From: an uncultured Collinsella sp.
GTDB taxonomy: Bacteria; Actinomycetota; Coriobacteriia; Coriobacteriales; Coriobacteriaceae
Assembly: GCA_902478365.1 (NCBI GenBank)
Contig: CABSKX010000061.1
Coordinates: forward strand, 1 to 12,448
DNA: 12,448 nt
Direction: 5' to 3'
Part shown: positions 8,055 through 12,448 of the stretch, in pieces
Numbering within the stretch: the first letter of the stretch is position 1
Layout: every line of letters starts with the position of its first letter
The notes under the pieces: model-generated
What the model was told of the DNA's origin: nothing
What the model saw: only the letters and a program-made list of their open reading frames with translations
Databases searched by the model: none
Translations under genes and position numbers: made by a program

Positions 8055-8116
8055 GCGTCCCATACGGAGGGGCGCTGATACATTCGGCCAGTAAGGCCCG
8101 AAAGAAAGGTAGGAGG
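8055..8116 (+). promoter_or_regulatory. arcA copy 1 leader: two hairpins and ribosome-binding site
   Basis: Hairpin 1 pairs GCGTCCC (8055-8061) with GGGGCGC (8069-8075) around the loop ATACGGA. Hairpin 2 pairs TTCGGCC (8083-8089) with GGCCCGAA (8095-8102), with one bulge, around AGTAA. Both folds recur before arcA copy 2 with changed but still pairing bases. AGGAGG at 8111-8116 sits only 2 bases before the ATG; AAAGG at 8105-8109 offers more usual spacing. A regulatory leader is inferred from the conserved folding. Confidence 0.45.
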
Positions 8117-9361
8117 CCATGACGAAAGGTCTGCACGTGCCTTCCGAGATCGGCAAGCTCAGGAAGGTCTGCCTGCACCGTCCCGGCGACGAGCTCCTCA
8201 ACCTGCCGCCCGACGAGCTCGAGCGACTCCTGTTCGACGACGTCCCGTTCCTGGAGGTCGCACAGCAGGAGCACGACACCTTCGCCCAGATCCTGAGGGA
8301 CCAGGGCGTGGAGGTCCTCTACCTCGAGAACCTCGTCGCCGAGGTGTTCGACCAGGTCCCCGGCGCCCGCGCCGAGTTCACCGACCAGTACATCGCCGAG
8401 GCCGGCATCCGCGGCCAGCACATGCCGCAGATCGTCCGCGAGAAGCTGGACTCCATCGAGGACAACCTCGAGTTCGTCAAGAAGACCATGGCCGGCATGA
8501 CCAAGGCCGAGATCGACCTGCCCCTCACGGCGTCCACGACCCTCGACTCCCTGGTCAACTCCGAGTCCGAGTCCGACCTGATCATCGACCCGATGCCCAA
8601 CCTCTACTTCACCCGCGACCCGTTCGCGGTCGTCGGTGAGGGCGTCAACCTCAACCGCATGTACTCGGTCACCCGCAACCGCGAGACCCTGTACGGCAAG
8701 TACGTCTTCAAGTACCACCCCGACTACAAGGACGTCTCCCTGTACTTCCGCCGCGACTGCCAGTTCCACACCGAGGGCGGCGACGTGCTGAACATCAACG
8801 AGAAGACCCTCGCCGTCGGCATCTCCCAGCGCACCCAGGCCGCCGCTATCGACGTCATGGCCCAGAACATCTTCTGGAACTCCGACTCCAAGGTCGAGCG
8901 CATCCTGGCCTTCGACATCCCGGTCTCGCGCGCCTTCATGCACCTCGACACGGTCTTCACCCAGATCGACGTCGATAAGTTCACGATCCACCCCGCCATC
9001 ATGGGCACCCTGCGCGTCTACGAGCTGACCGCCGGCAAGAACCCGGGCGACGTGAACATCCGCCTGATCGAGGACACCCTCGAGCACGTCCTGGAGGACG
9101 CCACCGGCGTCGACCAGGTCAAGCTGATCCCCTGCGGCGGCGGCGACCCGATCGCGGCCTCCCGCGAGCAGTGGAACGACGGCTCCAACACCCTGTGCGT
9201 CGAGCCCGGCAAGATCTGCGTCTACGCCCGCAACACCGTCACCAACGACGTGCTGTACAAGGAGGGCCTGGACCTTCTCGTCGTGCCCTCCGCCGAGCTC
9301 TCCCGCGGCCGCGGCGGCCCGCGCTGCATGAGCATGCCCTTCTGGCGCGAGGACCTCTAAG
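8095..9361 (+). repeat. 1,267-bp direct repeat, unit 1 (arcA)
   Basis: Matches 11182-12448 without a difference seen by eye, at a constant offset of 3,087 bases. The left boundary is sharp: 8094 A against 11181 G. The right boundary is not visible because the window ends inside the match. Recombination between the units would delete the aminotransferase gene and one arcA. Confidence 0.9.
8119..9360 (+). CDS. arcA: Arginine deiminase, copy 1
   Basis: Hydrolyses L-arginine to citrulline and ammonia, the first step of the arginine deiminase (ADI) pathway, in the cytoplasm. The 413 residues match the usual length of about 410. The start MTKGLHVPSEIGKL is typical for the family. Active-site residues are all present: Asp167 in FTRDPFA, Glu219 in HTEGGD, His275 and Asp277 in MHLDTVF, and the nucleophile Cys403 in GGPRCMSMPF. 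NDGSNTLCVEPGK and GGGDP, also family signatures, are intact. Nearly all codons end in C or G, more strictly than in ppk or rlmD, suggesting high expression. The gene and 24 bases before it appear identical to copy 2. It has its own promoter and terminator. Carbamoyltransferase, carbamate kinase and transporter genes are absent from the window. Confidence 0.97.
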   Translation: MTKGLHVPSEIGKLRKVCLHRPGDELLNLPPDELERLLFDDVPFLEVAQQEHDTFAQILRDQGVEVLYLENLVAEVFDQVPGARAEFTDQYIAEAGIRGQHMPQIVREKLDSIEDNLEFVKKTMAGMTKAEIDLPLTASTTLDSLVNSESESDLIIDPMPNLYFTRDPFAVVGEGVNLNRMYSVTRNRETLYGKYVFKYHPDYKDVSLYFRRDCQFHTEGGDVLNINEKTLAVGISQRTQAAAIDVMAQNIFWNSDSKVERILAFDIPVSRAFMHLDTVFTQIDVDKFTIHPAIMGTLRVYELTAGKNPGDVNIRLIEDTLEHVLEDATGVDQVKLIPCGGGDPIAASREQWNDGSNTLCVEPGKICVYARNTVTNDVLYKEGLDLLVVPSAELSRGRGGPRCMSMPFWREDL

Positions 9362-9393
9362 GTCTTCAAGGACCCGTACAGGTCTTAGTACAT

Positions 9394-9415
9394 ACATCTA
9401 GCTGCCATTAGATGT
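9394..9415. repeat. Small inverted repeat after arcA copy 1
   Basis: ACATCTA and TAGATGT (7 bp) flank an 8-base spacer just before the stronger terminator hairpin. It is AT-rich and has no T-run. It could be part of a two-hairpin 3' end. Function not established. Confidence 0.3.
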
Positions 9416-9422
9416 CTCCCAT

Positions 9423-9458
9423 TGGGGCGGTGCGGGTATTCGCACCGCCCCATTCTTG
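9423..9458 (+). terminator. Intrinsic terminator of arcA copy 1
   Basis: A perfect 12-bp stem TGGGGCGGTGCG / CGCACCGCCCCA (9423-9434 with 9441-9452) has a 6-base loop GGTATT and is followed by TTCTTGT. It separates arcA copy 1 from the aminotransferase gene, so these are not simply one co-transcribed unit, although readthrough is possible. Confidence 0.85.
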
Positions 9459-9509
9459 TATGAGGAACGTCAACACGATTGGATGACTGCTTTTGTAAGG
9501 AGCTTGGTC

Positions 9510-10634
9510 ATGGATATCAAGGCAATCGGCGTTGAAGAGTGGCTTAACGTTTGGGAGAAGAGCGCTACGTGGGATATCGCCCAGTCGACGATTTCGTCGC
9601 TTACCATGGGCGAGTTGCGCGCGCTCGATGAGCAGGACGGCGCCACATTCTATGAACGCCTGGATCGCGAGAAGATGAACTACGGCTGGATCGAGGGTTC
9701 GCCCGACTTTAAGGCCGAGGTTGCCAAGCTGTATCGTCGCGAGGTCAATCCCGATCACATTCTGCAGACCAATGGCTGCACGGGCGCTAACCTCAACGCC
9801 ATCATGGCTGTAGTCGAGCCCGGCGACCATGTGATTGCCGAGTGGCCCACCTATGCGCCGCTCTACGAGATTCCGCGCACGCTGGGCGCCGAGGTCGAGT
9901 ATTGGGAGCTTCGCGAGGAGCTCGGATGGAAACCCGATATCGAGGAGCTCAAGCGCTCGGTGCGCCCCAACGCGAAGCTCATCTGCATCAATAACGCATC
10001 GAACCCCATCGGTACCGTGCTCGATGCCGATACGCTCGGCCAGATTGCCGAGATCGCCCGCTCGGTGGGCGCCTATGTGCTGTGCGACGAGGTATACCTG
10101 CCGCTTGAGAACACCGAGGACTTTTTGTCGATGGCCGATGTGTACGAGAAGGCCATCGTCACCAACTCGGTGTCCAAGACCTATTCGACGCCTGCGGCCC
10201 GCGTGGGCTGGGTTGTGGCAGACGAAGAGGTATCTAACCGCATTCGCACGTACCGCGACTACACCATGATTTGCGGCGGCGTGTTCAACGACGCCCTGGC
10301 GACCTATGTGCTCAAGCACAAGGACAAGATCCTCAAGCGCAACCGCAAGATCGTGTTTGGAAACCGCGATATCGCGCAGGCTTGGATCGACACGCAGCAC
10401 CGCGTTTCCTGGACGGCGCCGCAGGGCGTGTCCACCTCGTTTATCCAGCTGGATATTCCCGAGGATGACGAGGAGTTCTGCAAGCGCCTGCTGGCCGAGA
10501 GGGGAGTGCTGTTGGTTCCCGGTAGCCGCTTCGAGCTTCCCTGCGGCGCGCGCCTGGGCTACTGTGCGAGCGAGGAAGTTCTTCGCGAGGGCCTGAGGCT
10601 TCTGGGCGAGGCCCTGGCGGAGTTCGATCGCTAG
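9510..10634 (+). CDS. arcT: Fold-type I PLP aminotransferase, ArcT-like
   Basis: A 374-residue class I/II aminotransferase. The start ATG 9510 is fixed by AAGGAG at 9497-9502 (7-base spacing); an in-frame extension to 9456 would run into the upstream terminator. PLP-binding features: Lys223 forms the Schiff base in SVSKTYSTPAARVGW; Asn165 lies in NNASNPIG; Asp193 and Tyr196 lie in CDEVY; TNGCTGANL (87-95) contacts the phosphate; Arg348 in ARLGY is the likely substrate-carboxylate ligand. N-terminal GVEEWLNVWEKSATWDIA and MNYGWIEGSPDFK resemble the transaminase called ArcT in some lactobacillus arc clusters. The symbol is therefore tentative and comes from similarity by eye plus position between two arcA genes. 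The substrate is unknown; an amino acid linked to arginine or ornithine breakdown is a reasonable guess. Codon use is ordinary compared with the flanking arcA genes. Confidence 0.85.
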   Translation: MDIKAIGVEEWLNVWEKSATWDIAQSTISSLTMGELRALDEQDGATFYERLDREKMNYGWIEGSPDFKAEVAKLYRREVNPDHILQTNGCTGANLNAIMAVVEPGDHVIAEWPTYAPLYEIPRTLGAEVEYWELREELGWKPDIEELKRSVRPNAKLICINNASNPIGTVLDADTLGQIAEIARSVGAYVLCDEVYLPLENTEDFLSMADVYEKAIVTNSVSKTYSTPAARVGWVVADEEVSNRIRTYRDYTMICGGVFNDALATYVLKHKDKILKRNRKIVFGNRDIAQAWIDTQHRVSWTAPQGVSTSFIQLDIPEDDEEFCKRLLAERGVLLVPGSRFELPCGARLGYCASEEVLREGLRLLGEALAEFDR

Positions 10635-10682
10635 GGCCCCGACGGCTCTCGAGGCCGCTCAAATCTGCCTACGATTATCGAT

Positions 10683-10726
10683 AACAGGCCCGTTTCCCAT
10701 GAGGGGAGCGGGCCTGTTTTTCTATA
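10683..10726 (+). terminator. Intrinsic terminator of the aminotransferase gene
   Basis: A perfect 10-bp stem AACAGGCCCG / CGGGCCTGTT (10683-10692 with 10709-10718) is followed by a T-rich tail TTTTTCTAT. The 16-base loop can itself pair partly (CCC with GGG). It begins about 50 bases after the stop codon, so the aminotransferase and arcA copy 2 are separate units. Confidence 0.9.
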
Positions 10727-10796
10727 CCGAGAAGTCAAGTTGTTACAAATGGGGCCGTAAAGCGAGCCAGTATCCGCTGGGCCTTATACTGAGCTT

Positions 10797-10833
10797 CCGG
10801 TGAACGGTATCCAGCGTCTGGTAAACGGTAATC
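10797..10833 (+). promoter_or_regulatory. Distal pair of 21-bp-phased AACGGT sites
   Basis: GGTGAACGGTATC (from 10799) and GGTAAACGGTAATC (from 10820) form a near-repeat with a period of exactly 21 bp, two helical turns. They are the reverse orientation of the (A/G)CCGTTC pair near the arcA copy 2 promoter, about 230 bp further down. They could be a second operator, allowing DNA looping, or could control another transcript. Confidence 0.5.
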
Positions 10834-10924
10834 TGTTTGCCAAAAATGAATAGGACTAACTTCTTTCTGAATAAAAATCAAAATGGTTGAGACACAGCGA
10901 GAATTGCGAATTCTATTCATATCG

Positions 10925-10941
10925 TTGCACGAAATATGCAA
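10925..10941. promoter_or_regulatory. Inverted repeat TTGCA-N7-TGCAA
   Basis: A short symmetrical element of operator size in the non-coding gap before arcA copy 2. No counterpart with the same spacing was seen before copy 1. It could be chance in AT-rich DNA. Confidence 0.2.
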
Positions 10942-11057
10942 TTTGAGGGTGGTTTAACAAAGATTAGTTTCAATTGATTTTTCGGTTAATAAGGCGTTTA
11001 AGCACGTAAATAAACTTTATTAAATCAAAGTGTGCCATGCGTGAAGTATATGTGTAT

Positions 11058-11124
11058 GCCGTTCACCCCTCATATAAAACCGTTCGGGGGCGAGGTGGAA
11101 GTATGAACTAATTTTGGATATAAA
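11058..11124 (+). promoter_or_regulatory. arcA copy 2 promoter with two 21-bp-phased (A/G)CCGTTC sites
   Basis: GCCGTTC at 11058-11064 and ACCGTTC at 11079-11085 are 21 bp apart, the same geometry as before copy 1, although the bases between them differ. The 22-bp block at 11079-11100 is identical to 7991-8012. The -10 box TATAAA (11119-11124) lies at the same distance from the block as in copy 1. The 12 bases immediately after the block have diverged completely, which makes the retained elements stand out as functional. Confidence 0.65.
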
Positions 11125-11140
11125 TATGTCGTCGCAATAA

Positions 11141-11203
11141 CGCCTCACACGGAGGGGCGCTAACGAATCGGCCCTGACAGGGGCCCGAAAGAAAGGTAGG
11201 AGG
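11141..11203 (+). promoter_or_regulatory. arcA copy 2 leader: two hairpins and ribosome-binding site
   Basis: Hairpin 1 pairs CGCCTC (11141-11146) with GGGGCG (11154-11159) around the loop ACACGGA, the same 7-base loop length and ACGGA core as in copy 1. Hairpin 2 pairs TCGGCCC (11168-11174) with the right arm at 11181-11188, with a bulge. Ribosome-binding site AGGAGG is at 11198-11203. Stem bases differ from copy 1 in ways that keep pairing (G-C to G-U swaps). Confidence 0.45.
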
Positions 11204-12448
11204 CCATGACGAAAGGTCTGCACGTGCCTTCCGAGATCGGCAAGCTCAGGAAGGTCTGCCTGCACCGTCCCGGCGACGAGCTCCTCAACCTGCCGCCCGA
11301 CGAGCTCGAGCGACTCCTGTTCGACGACGTCCCGTTCCTGGAGGTCGCACAGCAGGAGCACGACACCTTCGCCCAGATCCTGAGGGACCAGGGCGTGGAG
11401 GTCCTCTACCTCGAGAACCTCGTCGCCGAGGTGTTCGACCAGGTCCCCGGCGCCCGCGCCGAGTTCACCGACCAGTACATCGCCGAGGCCGGCATCCGCG
11501 GCCAGCACATGCCGCAGATCGTCCGCGAGAAGCTGGACTCCATCGAGGACAACCTCGAGTTCGTCAAGAAGACCATGGCCGGCATGACCAAGGCCGAGAT
11601 CGACCTGCCCCTCACGGCGTCCACGACCCTCGACTCCCTGGTCAACTCCGAGTCCGAGTCCGACCTGATCATCGACCCGATGCCCAACCTCTACTTCACC
11701 CGCGACCCGTTCGCGGTCGTCGGTGAGGGCGTCAACCTCAACCGCATGTACTCGGTCACCCGCAACCGCGAGACCCTGTACGGCAAGTACGTCTTCAAGT
11801 ACCACCCCGACTACAAGGACGTCTCCCTGTACTTCCGCCGCGACTGCCAGTTCCACACCGAGGGCGGCGACGTGCTGAACATCAACGAGAAGACCCTCGC
11901 CGTCGGCATCTCCCAGCGCACCCAGGCCGCCGCTATCGACGTCATGGCCCAGAACATCTTCTGGAACTCCGACTCCAAGGTCGAGCGCATCCTGGCCTTC
12001 GACATCCCGGTCTCGCGCGCCTTCATGCACCTCGACACGGTCTTCACCCAGATCGACGTCGATAAGTTCACGATCCACCCCGCCATCATGGGCACCCTGC
12101 GCGTCTACGAGCTGACCGCCGGCAAGAACCCGGGCGACGTGAACATCCGCCTGATCGAGGACACCCTCGAGCACGTCCTGGAGGACGCCACCGGCGTCGA
12201 CCAGGTCAAGCTGATCCCCTGCGGCGGCGGCGACCCGATCGCGGCCTCCCGCGAGCAGTGGAACGACGGCTCCAACACCCTGTGCGTCGAGCCCGGCAAG
12301 ATCTGCGTCTACGCCCGCAACACCGTCACCAACGACGTGCTGTACAAGGAGGGCCTGGACCTTCTCGTCGTGCCCTCCGCCGAGCTCTCCCGCGGCCGCG
12401 GCGGCCCGCGCTGCATGAGCATGCCCTTCTGGCGCGAGGACCTCTAAG
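11182..12448 (+). repeat. 1,267-bp direct repeat, unit 2 (arcA)
   Basis: Second unit of the direct repeat, same orientation, separated from unit 1 by about 1.8 kb holding the aminotransferase gene. The repeat reaches the last base of the window. Confidence 0.9.
11206..12447 (+). CDS. arcA: Arginine deiminase, copy 2 (identical to copy 1)
   Basis: The protein is identical to copy 1 over all 413 residues, with the same catalytic set (Asp167, Glu219, His275, Asp277, Cys403). By eye the DNA is also identical at every position, including 24 bases upstream of the start and the base after the stop. Complete identity of a 1.2-kb gene next to diverged flanks points to very recent duplication, ongoing gene conversion, or an assembly effect. 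The window ends one base after the stop, so its terminator and anything co-transcribed cannot be seen. Confidence 0.97.
   Translation: MTKGLHVPSEIGKLRKVCLHRPGDELLNLPPDELERLLFDDVPFLEVAQQEHDTFAQILRDQGVEVLYLENLVAEVFDQVPGARAEFTDQYIAEAGIRGQHMPQIVREKLDSIEDNLEFVKKTMAGMTKAEIDLPLTASTTLDSLVNSESESDLIIDPMPNLYFTRDPFAVVGEGVNLNRMYSVTRNRETLYGKYVFKYHPDYKDVSLYFRRDCQFHTEGGDVLNINEKTLAVGISQRTQAAAIDVMAQNIFWNSDSKVERILAFDIPVSRAFMHLDTVFTQIDVDKFTIHPAIMGTLRVYELTAGKNPGDVNIRLIEDTLEHVLEDATGVDQVKLIPCGGGDPIAASREQWNDGSNTLCVEPGKICVYARNTVTNDVLYKEGLDLLVVPSAELSRGRGGPRCMSMPFWREDL

Larger units (their letters stand above)
7567..8118. other. 552-bp regulatory gap between divergent ppk and arcA copy 1
   Basis: AT-rich, with no recognised gene. 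It holds the ppk promoter candidate on the left, a GAACGGT site at 7656-7662, the paired ACCGTTC sites at 7970-7976 and 7991-7997, the arcA promoter, and the arcA leader hairpins. A 28-codon open frame (7757-7843, MNKNDCELNIIESK...) is preceded by GGTGAGG but has no other support. The length is unusual for so compact a genome and suggests complex control, or remnants of a lost gene. Confidence 0.6.
10635..11205. other. 571-bp regulatory gap before arcA copy 2
   Basis: No gene was recognised. It contains the aminotransferase terminator, a 21-bp-phased pair of (G/A)AACGGT sites (10802-10829), and a 17-bp inverted repeat TTGCACGAAATATGCAA (10925-10941). An AT-rich stretch (about 10960-11030), a second phased pair of sites (11058-11085), the promoter and the leader hairpins follow. 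Outside short conserved blocks it is unlike the gap before arcA copy 1. Confidence 0.6.

Noticed and set aside
8062..8094. ANTAR-type double hairpin or a known riboswitch in the arcA leader
   Set aside because: The second loop is not a conserved hexaloop with A1/G4 and differs between copies; no known riboswitch core was recognised, and there is no terminator in the leader.
7975..9369. Long antisense open frame (464 codons) over arcA copy 1, and the matching one over copy 2 (11020-12174)
   Set aside because: Its Val/Leu/Asp/Gly-rich content (VGDGVAGVDADLAG) is the mirror of C/G-ending codons in arcA. It lacks domain motifs, and the catalytic residues of arcA lie on the other strand.
9456..9509. 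Longer N-terminus for the aminotransferase starting at TTG 9456
   Set aside because: It would start inside the T-tail of the arcA copy 1 terminator; ATG 9510 has AAGGAG at ideal spacing and matches the family start.
8095..12448. Composite transposon with arcA as the flanking element
   Set aside because: The repeated units are metabolic genes with no transposase, no terminal inverted repeats and no target-site duplication seen.
1..12448. CRISPR array, tRNA or rRNA genes, phage or insertion-sequence genes
   Set aside because: No regularly spaced repeats of CRISPR type, no cloverleaf or rRNA sequence, and no transposase, integrase or phage structural proteins were found on either strand.

Overview
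The window looks like chromosomal DNA of a gut-type member of the Coriobacteriia, most likely Collinsella or a close relative. This rests on the GC-rich actinobacterial coding style, a DUF6020-type membrane protein, a class-1 polyphosphate kinase with a long Pro/Glu/Ala tail, and very C/G-ending arginine deiminase genes. The genus is inferred from general familiarity, not from a search.

Layout, left to right. (1) 1-245 is mostly non-coding and AT-rich. (2) 246-1881 (+) encodes an exported beta-propeller-like protein with one membrane span and a C-terminal cytoplasmic zinc ribbon. Its signal peptide is out of frame by one base at a run of nine Gs; eight Gs would give a continuous 544-residue protein. 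(3) 1886-3589 (+) is a polytopic DUF6020/GT-C-like membrane protein, 4 nt downstream and probably co-transcribed. (4) 3638-4951 (-) is an RlmD/RlmCD-type 23S rRNA m5U methyltransferase with its iron-sulfur cysteines. (5) 5053-7566 (-) is polyphosphate kinase, with its own terminator before rlmD. (6) A 552-bp regulatory gap separates ppk from the divergent arcA copy 1 (8119-9360, +). (7) 9510-10634 (+) is an ArcT-like PLP aminotransferase. (8) A second regulatory gap of 571 bp leads to arcA copy 2 (11206-12447, +), which ends one base before the window does.

The most striking region is the arcA-aminotransferase-arcA block. The two arginine deiminase genes appear identical base for base from 8095 to 9361 and from 11182 to 12448. 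The DNA upstream of them has diverged except for a few short blocks, which act as a natural footprint of the control region. These blocks are a 22-bp element over the -35 position, a TATAA(C/A) -10 box at fixed spacing, a hairpin with loop A-Y-ACGGA, and a second hairpin just before the ribosome-binding site. In both copies the motif (A/G)CCGTTC occurs twice exactly 21 bp apart, upstream of the -10. The same motif in the opposite orientation lies some 230-330 bp further upstream, again as a 21-bp pair in front of copy 2. This suggests one regulator acting on both genes through helically phased sites. No arcB, arcC, arginine transporter or regulator gene is visible here, so the rest of the arginine deiminase pathway would have to lie elsewhere.

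The second notable signal is the poly-G tract in the signal peptide of the first gene. It could be a phase-variable switch for a surface protein, or a sequencing error in a homopolymer.
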